From assembly GCA_003511885.1 (NCBI GenBank), contig DOIX01000333.1, forward strand, positions 40,971 through 54,009: a DNA stretch of 13,039 nucleotides, read 5' to 3'. This stretch comes from Cyanobacteria bacterium UBA11153. GTDB lineage: Bacteria > Cyanobacteriota > Cyanobacteriia > Cyanobacteriales > Coleofasciculaceae. Position numbers and translations under genes: made by a program. Numbering within the stretch: position 1 is the stretch's first letter; each line of letters opens with the position of its first letter. The notes beneath the pieces are model-generated. The model had not been told where the DNA came from. It did not search any database and worked only from the letters and a program-made list of their open reading frames with translations. Of the stretch, positions 7,116-13,039 are shown one piece after another.

Positions 7116-8378
7116 ATGAAAATCGCAATTATTAGTAATTCTGACATTGAAGGAGGTGCTGCCCGTGCTGCCTATCGATTACATCAAGGATTAAAAAGCA
7201 TTGGCATCAATTCCAAAATGCTAGTTCAAGAGAAATTGAGTAATGACGGCACTGTATTCGCTCCCAAAACAAGGCTAGAACAAGGTATTGCCAGAGGCAA
7301 ACTTACTATAGAGACTTTGCCATTAAAAATTTACCCTCAACGGGATGAGACAACTTTTTCTATTCAGTGGTTGCCCGATCGAATTGTCCCTCAAATTAAT
7401 CGACTAAATCCCGATATAATTAATCTACATTGGATTAATCAAGGCTATACCCAAATCGAGACACTAGCTAAGTTCAAACAACCTCTAGTTTGGAGTCTCC
7501 ATGATATGTGGGCATTTACCGGGGGATGTCATTATAACAAAGACTGCGATCGCTACACAATATCCTGTGGTGCTTGTCCGCAATTGGGCAGCACTAAAGA
7601 CTGGGATATATCCCGCTGGGTATGGCAACGCAAAACCAAAGCTTGGAAAAATCTGAATCTAACTGTTGTTGCCCTTAGTTCATGGTTAGCTAACTGTGCC
7701 AGGGAAAGCTCTCTTTTTCAGGATTTGCCAATAGAGGTAATTCCCAATGGTATCAATTCTAACAAGTATAGACCGATAAATCAACAGATAGCGAGAGAAG
7801 TTCTCAATTTACCTCAAGATAAGCAACTTATTCTGTTCGGTTCCCTAAAAGCAACAAGCGATAAACGCAAGGGATTCCACCTATTACAACCAGCGCTGCA
7901 AGATTTAAGTAAATCTGGGTGGTACAATAGACTAGAGTTAGTCATTTTTGGTGCCGAGCGACCGGAGAATCCACCTGAATTTGGTTTTAATACTCATTAC
8001 CTGGGGACATTGAGTGACGATCTATCCCTAGCTCTAGTCTATTCAGCCGCCAATGTCTTTGTATTGCCTTCCGTTCAGGATAACTTACCCAATACTATTA
8101 TGGAAGCGATCGCTTGTGGAACTCCTTGTGTTGCTTTCAATATTGGTGGGATGCCGGATCTGATTGAGCATCAGCAGAATGGCTATTTAGCCCAACCTTA
8201 TAAAATTGAGGATTTAGCTCAAGGAATTGCTTGGGTATTGGAAAACGAGGAGCGACATCAAAAATTGTCGTTTCGCGCTCGTGAAAAAGTAGAGCAGGAA
8301 TTTACCCAAGAAATCCAAGGAAGTAGATATGTTTCTCTTTTTACTCAAGTCTTGGGCAATTCTCACTCAACAGGGTAA
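7116..8378 (+). CDS. Glycosyltransferase family 4 (GT-B fold)
   Basis: This 420-residue protein begins with KIAIISNSDIEGGAARAAYRL, the nucleotide-fold strand and glycine loop of GT4 enzymes. LHWINQGY and WSLHDMWAFTGGCHYNKDC follow, then VIPNGINSNKY and the donor-binding region with SVQDNLPNTIMEAIACGTP. The usual E-x7-E pair appears as Asp322 and Glu330, as in other members of this subfamily. Four cysteines (138, 144, 151, 154; spacing C-x5-C-x6-C-x2-C) form a cluster after the acceptor loop that may bind metal or form a structural lobe. It is expected to be a cytoplasmic retaining transferase acting on a lipid-linked glycan. It follows the NRPS-like gene by 48 bases and is followed by a terminator-like hairpin, so it may end the first transcription unit. 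Donor sugar unknown. Confidence 0.87.
   Translation: MKIAIISNSDIEGGAARAAYRLHQGLKSIGINSKMLVQEKLSNDGTVFAPKTRLEQGIARGKLTIETLPLKIYPQRDETTFSIQWLPDRIVPQINRLNPDIINLHWINQGYTQIETLAKFKQPLVWSLHDMWAFTGGCHYNKDCDRYTISCGACPQLGSTKDWDISRWVWQRKTKAWKNLNLTVVALSSWLANCARESSLFQDLPIEVIPNGINSNKYRPINQQIAREVLNLPQDKQLILFGSLKATSDKRKGFHLLQPALQDLSKSGWYNRLELVIFGAERPENPPEFGFNTHYLGTLSDDLSLALVYSAANVFVLPSVQDNLPNTIMEAIACGTPCVAFNIGGMPDLIEHQQNGYLAQPYKIEDLAQGIAWVLENEERHQKLSFRAREKVEQEFTQEIQGSRYVSLFTQVLGNSHSTG
7546..7553. repeat. HIP1 palindrome
   Basis: GCGATCGC inside the GT4 coding sequence, overlapping the codons of its cysteine cluster. Confidence 0.85.
8106..8113. repeat. HIP1 palindrome
   Basis: GCGATCGC inside the GT4 coding sequence, right after the Glu330 codon of the donor-binding motif. 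Confidence 0.85.
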
Positions 8379-8385
8379 AAATATG

Positions 8386-8406
8386 ACTCCTCTATGGAGT
8401 ATTTTT
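8386..8406 (+). terminator. Possible intrinsic terminator after the GT4 gene
   Basis: ACTCC (8386-8390) pairs with GGAGT (8396-8400) around a 5-base loop and is followed by ATTTTT. It starts 7 bases after the GT4 stop. The stem is only 5 bp, so termination would be modest. Confidence 0.45.
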
Positions 8407-8466
8407 AAAATATGGAATGGCAAAGCATTTAGATATAAATATTTGGGTTTGAGACAGGTGTTATCC

Positions 8467-8510
8467 CCGAAATGCTAGGCTAACGCCAAGCTAACGCTAA
8501 CGCCCCTACA
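8467..8510. repeat. Degenerate dispersed repeat with a GCTAAC-rich insertion
   Basis: CCGAAATGCT (8467-8476) and CGCCCCTACA (8501-8510) match the two halves of the right arm at 204-223 (CCGAATGCT, CGCCCCTACA). Here they are separated by 24 bases built from GCTAAC/GCTAACGCC units (8479-8504), whereas the 5' copy has a single T between them. GGCTAACGC (8478-8486) is the reverse complement of GCGTTAGCC (90-98). Confidence 0.6.
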
Positions 8511-8535
8511 CCAAAACCTGGACGCAATAAGACAC

Positions 8536-8548
8536 GCCCTAGCAGGGC
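8536..8548. repeat. Small perfect hairpin
   Basis: GCCCT (8536-8540) and AGGGC (8544-8548) are complementary around a 3-base loop. No T tract follows, so it is not a terminator. It may be the tip of another degenerate dispersed repeat. Confidence 0.4.
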
Positions 8549-8599
8549 AGGGTTAAGACGGGTGCGAGATATGACTTTTGCTCGAAATTTCAGCAGTAG

Positions 8600-8607
8600 G
8601 CGATCGC
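8600..8607. repeat. HIP1 palindrome
   Basis: GCGATCGC, the only non-coding HIP1 site in the window, 60 bases before the start of the Wzy-like gene. Confidence 0.85.
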
Positions 8608-8655
8608 CAAAAACAAAAAGTTTGAGGAATAATGTAGCATCTACTTTGAACAGCC

Positions 8656-8661
8656 GGAGGG
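8656..8661 (+). promoter_or_regulatory. Ribosome binding site deciding a TTG start
   Basis: GGAGGG lies 6-7 bases before TTG 8668. It is a near-ideal Shine-Dalgarno, and no in-frame ATG or GTG is as well placed, so it supports the rare TTG start of the Wzy-like gene. Confidence 0.75.
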
Positions 8662-8667
8662 TGTCAA

Positions 8668-9918
8668 TTGAAAACTAGAGCCTTACACAGTTTGGCACTA
8701 AAATTAGAACCATGGCTGATTGGTTCATTGCTTCTGTACTTTTTAGCCGTTAATGCACACCCTCTGATAGTCAAAATGATGAAGCCAGGAAGCTATGCAA
8801 TCCTGGGTATTTTGATAGCTTGGCGGTGGAAGCGATTTGCTTATGTTGCTAGCAAAGATATACCGCTACTACTCTTTGCTGGGATGAGTGTCGCCTCAGT
8901 TTTTTGGACTGCATCTCCGGCATTCACATCAAACGAGTTTAAGGCAGCCTTACGTGGTACTATGGTGGGAATCTACTTAGCAACCCGCTACGAGATGAAG
9001 CAGCAGATGCAGCTATGGAGATGGGTATTGGGGATAGGATTAGTTCTAAGTCTAGTACTTCCCCTAGTTCTTTCAGGTTATGGGAGGAACCGTAGCGATT
9101 TATGGATAGGTATATATAGTTTTAAAAATGGTGCGGCTGCTATTCAGACACTCACAGCTTTGCTGTTTCTGAATACTGCCCTTAATGGGAAAAAGTATCG
9201 CAGGCTTGCTTGGATGCTATTTAGCCTAGCATTAGTTCTTCTTTGGCTTACCCAAGGCAAAACAGCTTATTTAGTTTTTGTGATGTCTCTTTGCCTATTC
9301 CCCTTGTACAAGTTTGCCAAGCAAAAGGATAAACTTCGGGTAGTTTTGATGCTGATAATGTTCGTATTAGTCGGGAGCGGATTGGTACTATTTATCAGTA
9401 ATCTGGAGTTTATAGTAGTTGATACCCTGGGTAAAGATATGAATTTTAATGGACGGATACCTATCTGGCAATTAATGCTTGATAAGCTATATGAAAGACC
9501 TTGGCTTGGTTATGGTTGTGCTGGTTTCTGGACTTCTGACCACGGTTTATATGTTATAAATAATTCCTGGGCATCAGGTAAAGCTGGTACAGGAGAAGGC
9601 GTAGTCCGCTTTAACGCTCATAACGGCTACATGGATATGTTACTCCAATATGGCTTTGTGGGATTATCTTTGTATCTTTTCAATATTCTTTCGGTTTTAA
9701 TTAGATTGGTGAATTTATTGAATTCACCAGTAATTACAGAAAGCTTTTGGATGCTGCAATCCTTAATGGCTTTATTGTTATTGAATTTTACTGATAATTT
9801 GGGTATGCTGGGACAGAGTTCCCTCTGGAGTTTCTATGTGTCAATAGCATTTTCTACGGCTGCAGAGCAAGTGAGACTGAGAAGAAGTAGGTTAGCGGCA
9901 GCGATGCCAACAAGTTAG
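8668..9918 (+). CDS. O-antigen ligase / Wzy polymerase-like membrane protein
   Basis: This 416-residue protein is strongly hydrophobic, with about 10-11 predicted membrane segments (for example near 13-33, 36-55, 62-80, 118-136, 180-215, 225-245, 330-350 and 360-400). The large non-membrane loop between about 250 and 330 carries the family marks GRIPIW (262-267), RPWLGYG (277-283) and FNAHNGYMDMLLQYGFVGL with His318-Asn319. These are typical of the O-antigen ligase/Wzy/ExoQ superfamily, in which Arg and His residues of the periplasmic loops are important. It would polymerise undecaprenyl-linked repeat units or ligate a finished glycan to its acceptor on the outer side of the membrane; sequence alone does not separate the two. 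The start is TTG 8668, supported by a very good ribosome site. It is the first gene after the large gap. Confidence 0.85.
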   Translation: MKTRALHSLALKLEPWLIGSLLLYFLAVNAHPLIVKMMKPGSYAILGILIAWRWKRFAYVASKDIPLLLFAGMSVASVFWTASPAFTSNEFKAALRGTMVGIYLATRYEMKQQMQLWRWVLGIGLVLSLVLPLVLSGYGRNRSDLWIGIYSFKNGAAAIQTLTALLFLNTALNGKKYRRLAWMLFSLALVLLWLTQGKTAYLVFVMSLCLFPLYKFAKQKDKLRVVLMLIMFVLVGSGLVLFISNLEFIVVDTLGKDMNFNGRIPIWQLMLDKLYERPWLGYGCAGFWTSDHGLYVINNSWASGKAGTGEGVVRFNAHNGYMDMLLQYGFVGLSLYLFNILSVLIRLVNLLNSPVITESFWMLQSLMALLLLNFTDNLGMLGQSSLWSFYVSIAFSTAAEQVRLRRSRLAAAMPTS

Positions 9919-9963
9919 AATAGGGATCTGTACCAGTATGATTTATGTCGCCAACTAATAACC

Positions 9964-10944
9964 ATGAATACCGAACCCCTGGAAATATCTAATCTAATGA
10001 AAAATGAATCACCTGTATTTATTGTAGGTGCGCCTCGGAGTGGTAGTAGCATATTATACAGAACACTTCAAAGGCATTCAAGTTTCAACCTAAAAAAATC
10101 ACAGTCAGATGAAGGTGTCAACCTAGTAGAAAGTCGGTGTTTCAAAGATCCTTACAGCACCTACTCTCCTTCTAATAATTCTTCATCACTTGCTTATATG
10201 ATGGGAGACAATGATAACTGTTATCGTCAGTTTCTAAATGCAACTCAAGGGATTCAAAATCGTCAACGTATCTTAGTTTGCAAGTCGCTTTGGCAATTAA
10301 TTTGTCCTCAGTCAAATCTATCTAGATTGAGAAAATTTATCTGGAATGCGAGCTATAACGATCATTTGCTGCGTATATTTTTTTATTATGCCAAAGAAGC
10401 CAGAGGGATAGATCGAATAATAGAGAAGACTCCTCAGCACATATTGTATCTTCCCGAAATCAAGGAAACATTCCCCAATGCAAAACTTCTTTTCATCCAT
10501 CGTCATCCTGTTAATGTGTTTAGTTCTTATCAGAAGAGACTGTTAAAATCTATAGAAGAAGGAATGAATCAATCCAAGCTGAGTTGGCTAAGGATTTCTC
10601 CCAGATCATTCTGTCATAAATATGCTCGTTATATCCAGTTGGCGATAACTGAAAATAAAGATAATCCGAGAGGTTTTATGTTGATACAGTATGAGAGTTT
10701 TACAAGTAAACCTCAAGAGACAATCGCTCAGATTTGTAGCTTTATTGAAGAACCCTACGAACCGAATTGTATTCCTGATGATAGGAATCAAAACCCCAGT
10801 TGGAAGGTGGATAAAAATCTGTTTTCTGGCATCAAAAAAGATACAAATAACGGAAAATTTTTGACGAATGAATCTGATGCCAGATTGATTGAAGATCGGT
10901 TACATGACATTATGCTTCAACTCGGTTACCCAAGATATACATAG
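9964..10944 (+). CDS. PAPS-dependent sulfotransferase
   Basis: This 326-residue protein matches the sulfotransferase superfamily. The 5'-phosphosulfate loop is FIVGAPRSGSSILY (Gly22 to Ser29). The 3'-phosphate-binding motif is LFIHRHPVNVFSSY, with Arg180 and Ser187/Ser188, preceded by IEKTPQHILYLPEIKETFPNAK, a usual context. The enzyme would move sulfate from PAPS to a hydroxyl group. Between two glycan genes the acceptor is most simply a sugar, but lipid or small-molecule acceptors are possible. There is no signal peptide or membrane segment, so it is cytoplasmic. ATG 9964 gives an 11-residue leader before Met12 (9997), the other possible start; neither has a strong ribosome site. The gene follows the Wzy-like gene by 45 bases and its stop is 10 bases before the next start, so co-transcription is likely. 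Confidence 0.86.
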   Translation: MNTEPLEISNLMKNESPVFIVGAPRSGSSILYRTLQRHSSFNLKKSQSDEGVNLVESRCFKDPYSTYSPSNNSSSLAYMMGDNDNCYRQFLNATQGIQNRQRILVCKSLWQLICPQSNLSRLRKFIWNASYNDHLLRIFFYYAKEARGIDRIIEKTPQHILYLPEIKETFPNAKLLFIHRHPVNVFSSYQKRLLKSIEEGMNQSKLSWLRISPRSFCHKYARYIQLAITENKDNPRGFMLIQYESFTSKPQETIAQICSFIEEPYEPNCIPDDRNQNPSWKVDKNLFSGIKKDTNNGKFLTNESDARLIEDRLHDIMLQLGYPRYT

Positions 10945-10949
10945 GGGAA
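10943..10949 (+). promoter_or_regulatory. Ribosome binding site overlapping the sulfotransferase stop
   Basis: AGGGGAA overlaps the last two bases of the TAG stop (10942-10944) and lies 5 bases before ATG 10955. It decides the GT2 start at 10955 over the upstream in-frame ATG 10889 and suggests translational coupling. Confidence 0.7.
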
Positions 10950-10954
10950 TACAG

Positions 10955-11932
10955 ATGAAAATCATCACACAACTACCAACCGTCTCCATCGTTGTTCCAA
11001 ACTACAACGGCGCCGCGACTATAGGCGCAACCCTACAAAGCCTAATAGACCAAAACTACTCGAAACTAGAAATAATTGTCGTTGATGGCGGATCGACAGA
11101 TAATAGTGTCGAGGTGATAAAGCAGTTTGAACCCCATATTACTTGGTGGGTGAGTGAGAAGGATAGCGGTCAATCCAATGCTATTAACAAAGGTTTTGCT
11201 CAATGTACTGGCGAGATTGTTAACTGGCTGTGTAGCGATGACATGCTCACACCAGGCGCTTTACACACAGTAGGAAAATACTTCGCGGAGTCACCTGATA
11301 CGGATGTCTTAGTCGGGCGCTGTAGGATGGAGTTCGTGAATGGCAATAAAGCAGGGTTCTTGAAGGGTGTAAGTTCTTGGATGACATTATTTGATCGCAT
11401 TTTACGGTCAGGAGAGAGATCTAGGTACATAATTGTGGATGAAGAGAACGACAAAGGATACATCAAAGCCCCTACCCTCAAGCATATAGCATTAATGCCA
11501 GTCCATTGTCCAATTGCTCAACCTAGCTGCTTCTATCGGCGCAAATTACTAGACAGACCAAAACCCATAGATGAAAGCTACGAGTATGCCATGGATTTTG
11601 AACTATGGACTTATTTCCTCTCCCGTGGTTTAAAATGGCAAGTGATTGATGAAGTGCTGAGTATCAATCCAGTAAGTGGGGAGAACAAAACAAGTATTGC
11701 TGGCATGAAAGGTATTGAAGAAGCAGAACGAATCTATAAAACTTATGTCAAGGAATGGATTCCACTAACATTTTGGCATAAGCAATTGCGTTATCCTATT
11801 GAACGTTTTATGAAACGTCACCGTGGTGGGATATGGTTGTACTTACTTAGTCCAGTTTGGATGTCTTTGACACTGATACTGGCTCCATTTTATGGATTCG
11901 AGAGAGTTTGGGCGCTTAGATGGACAAGGTAA
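10955..11932 (+). CDS. Glycosyltransferase family 2
   Basis: From ATG 10955 this is a 325-residue GT-A enzyme. It begins with TVSIVVPNYNGAATIGATLQS, then IIVVDGGSTDNS (Asp44), WWVSEKDSGQSNAINKGF and the metal-binding NWLCSDD (Asp95-Asp96). This is a common inverting GT2 of polysaccharide loci. A hydrophobic stretch near residues 290-312 (WLYLLSPVWMSLTLILAPF) may attach the C-terminus to the membrane. An in-frame ATG at 10889 would overlap the sulfotransferase by 56 bases and add 22 residues that do not look like the family, so I prefer 10955, which has a good ribosome site. Donor sugar unknown. Confidence 0.86.
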   Translation: MKIITQLPTVSIVVPNYNGAATIGATLQSLIDQNYSKLEIIVVDGGSTDNSVEVIKQFEPHITWWVSEKDSGQSNAINKGFAQCTGEIVNWLCSDDMLTPGALHTVGKYFAESPDTDVLVGRCRMEFVNGNKAGFLKGVSSWMTLFDRILRSGERSRYIIVDEENDKGYIKAPTLKHIALMPVHCPIAQPSCFYRRKLLDRPKPIDESYEYAMDFELWTYFLSRGLKWQVIDEVLSINPVSGENKTSIAGMKGIEEAERIYKTYVKEWIPLTFWHKQLRYPIERFMKRHRGGIWLYLLSPVWMSLTLILAPFYGFERVWALRWTR

Positions 11933-12009
11933 TTTTCAACATGGGTAGTTGTAAGATTCCACTCTTAAGTGAACAGGTTAATCAAAATGGCAAAATTGAC
12001 TTTCTATCA

Positions 12010-12014
12010 AAGGA
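12010..12014 (+). promoter_or_regulatory. Ribosome binding site deciding the last gene's start
   Basis: AAGGA lies 5 bases before ATG 12020 and favours this start over the in-frame GTG 11969 and ATG 11987. Confidence 0.6.
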
Positions 12015-12019
12015 AAAAA

Positions 12020-13003
12020 ATGAAGCAGGTATTTGTGTCATGGGTTCCTTTTCAACGGCGCTCCTTGTCTATGAAATTTCACTTTGGTTATGAGTTAAAA
12101 TTTCTATCCTCTTCCTCTAAAAATCGTCTTTTAAGACCTTTCGAGTATATCCTGAAAGGATGGGAAACACTTAAGCTACTTCTGCGACAGCAACCTGAAG
12201 TAATTTGGGTTCAGCTTCCCCCAACCCCCCTACTTTATATTGCTTATCTGTATAAGGCATTATTTAGTCAACAGATCACGATTGTAGCAGATTGCCATAA
12301 CGCTACATTCCGCCCTCCTTGGATATCCCTACCAGGGATGGTATATCTTTTAAATCGCTGCCAGCTAGTGCTTGTACATAACGATTGGGTTGAGAAGCAA
12401 GCTGTGACTCTCGGCGTGAGTAGCGGGTGCTTGTATATTCTGGAAGATCCATCTGTAGTAACTGAACAGAAAGAGGTACAATCAAAAGATATTTTTCCAC
12501 ACCCGTGGATTTTATGTCCCTGCTCATTCAATAGAGATGAACCGATTCCAACAATTTTAGATGCGGCTCGTTTAATTCCGGACATAACCTTAGTCCTGAC
12601 TGGGAATACAAATCGCGCTCAAGGCATCCACGATCTGAGTAATGTGCCAGATAACGTTAAGCTAACGGGATTCTTACCCACAGGAGAATTCGATAACTTG
12701 CTATATACTACAGATGTGGTTTTAGGTTTAACTAAATTAGAGGGAGTTCAACTTAGTGTAGCAAATGAGGCAGTTGGGGTTGGCAAGCCAATGCTACTTT
12801 CTAATACAAATCTATTGAAAAAGCTATTTTATATGGGAGCGATATATGTAGATTGCCTAGATCCCAACTCCATTGCAAAAGGTTGTAAAGAAGCTTTATC
12901 AAGAAAAGAGCAATTAACAGAGGAAGTGTTAGAACTACGGTTAAAGCGTAAGGAGAGTTGGTTGATGCAGGCTGAGCGAGTAGAAACATTCTTAAATAAT
13001 TGA
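12020..13003 (+). CDS. Glycosyltransferase, divergent GT4-like (GT-B fold)
   Basis: From ATG 12020 the protein has 327 residues, beginning with KQVFVSWVPFQRRSLSMKFHFG, the usual start of a group of short GT4-like proteins. IWVQLPPTPLLYIAYL, VADCHNATFRPPW (Asp91, His93), LVLVHNDWV (His120), SFNRDEPIPTILDAARLI and VKLTGFLP follow in GT-B order. The donor site LEGVQLSVANEA has Glu241 and Glu250 with eight residues between them, not the classic seven, so the motif is variant. The length is short for GT4. In-frame GTG 11969 would add 17 residues. It follows the GT2 by 87 bases and is likely in the same unit. Donor and acceptor unknown; a weak alternative is a GT-B protein without activity. Confidence 0.78.
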   Translation: MKQVFVSWVPFQRRSLSMKFHFGYELKFLSSSSKNRLLRPFEYILKGWETLKLLLRQQPEVIWVQLPPTPLLYIAYLYKALFSQQITIVADCHNATFRPPWISLPGMVYLLNRCQLVLVHNDWVEKQAVTLGVSSGCLYILEDPSVVTEQKEVQSKDIFPHPWILCPCSFNRDEPIPTILDAARLIPDITLVLTGNTNRAQGIHDLSNVPDNVKLTGFLPTGEFDNLLYTTDVVLGLTKLEGVQLSVANEAVGVGKPMLLSNTNLLKKLFYMGAIYVDCLDPNSIAKGCKEALSRKEQLTEEVLELRLKRKESWLMQAERVETFLNN

Positions 13004-13039
13004 TCTTAATCTGTTCCCTAACTTGAAAATATCCGGTTT
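13004..13039. other. Window edge, non-coding
   Basis: These 36 bases after the last stop show no gene start and no clear terminator. Confidence 0.5.

Larger units (their letters stand above)
8379..8667. other. Large intergenic gap with terminator, repeat and HIP1 site
   Basis: This is the longest gap between genes in the window (289 bases). From left to right it holds a terminator-like hairpin (8386-8406), a degenerate dispersed repeat (8467-8510), a small perfect hairpin (8536-8548), a HIP1 site (8600-8607) and the ribosome site of the next gene (8656-8661). I infer a boundary between two transcription units, so a promoter for the second block should lie here, but I see no convincing -35/-10 pair. 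Confidence 0.6.

Noticed and set aside
8571..8678. Open frame of 35 codons, Arg- and Ser-rich, overlapping the Wzy-like start
   Set aside because: It has no good ribosome site, crosses a HIP1 site, resembles no family I know, and ends by overlapping a well-supported TTG start. Probably chance.
11200..11481. Minus-strand open frame of 93 codons
   Set aside because: It lies wholly inside the GT2 gene, opposite its conserved motifs, and shows no family features.
11941..12093. Open frame of 50 codons between the GT2 and the last glycosyltransferase
   Set aside because: It overlaps the start of the last gene in another frame. Its only ribosome site (AAGG 11926-11929) is poorly spaced and the protein resembles nothing known to me.
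12268..12585. Minus-strand open frame of 105 codons
   Set aside because: It lies wholly inside the last glycosyltransferase gene and overlaps another minus-strand frame. It is a shadow.

Overview
The window looks like part of a cyanobacterial cell-surface glycan (exopolysaccharide, O-antigen-like or glycolipid) locus. The host call rests on four perfect HIP1 palindromes (GCGATCGC), on dispersed GC-rich repeats of the GGGCGAAGCATTCGG / CCGAATGCTTCGCCC type that litter many filamentous cyanobacterial genomes, and on the style of the proteins. Filamentous (Oscillatoriales-like) is my best guess, without proof. All nine genes read on the + strand.

Layout. Bases 1-244 are repeat-rich non-coding DNA with tandem direct repeats and a long inverted repeat. 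Then come an ABC exporter/flippase-like half transporter (245-2017), a polysaccharide pyruvyl transferase (2077-3264), a GT2/GNT-I-like glycosyltransferase (3375-4295), a single-module NRPS-like enzyme with adenylation, carrier and thioesterase domains (4374-7067), and a GT4 glycosyltransferase (7116-8378). A 289-base gap (8379-8667) carries a terminator-like hairpin, a degenerate copy of the same repeat family and a HIP1 site, and probably divides two transcription units. The second block has a Wzy/O-antigen-ligase-like membrane protein (8668-9918), a PAPS-type sulfotransferase (9964-10944), a GT2 (10955-11932) and a divergent GT4-like glycosyltransferase (12020-13003).

How the genes may work together. 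Four glycosyltransferases could build an oligosaccharide. The pyruvyl transferase and sulfotransferase would make it anionic (pyruvate ketal, sulfate ester). The ABC protein is a candidate flippase/exporter, and the Wzy-like protein a candidate polymerase or ligase. The unusual member is the NRPS-like protein: it sits between glycosyltransferases, has no condensation domain except an apparent 15-20 residue N-terminal stub, and has Ser where almost all alpha-amino-acid-activating domains have the anchoring Asp. I infer that it activates a carboxylic acid that is not an ordinary alpha-amino acid, and that its thioesterase releases that acyl group or transfers it, possibly onto the glycan. No initiating sugar-phosphate transferase, Wzx, Wza/Wzc or nucleotide-sugar synthesis gene is visible, so the locus probably extends beyond both edges.

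No rRNA, tRNA, CRISPR array, transposase or credible minus-strand gene was found.
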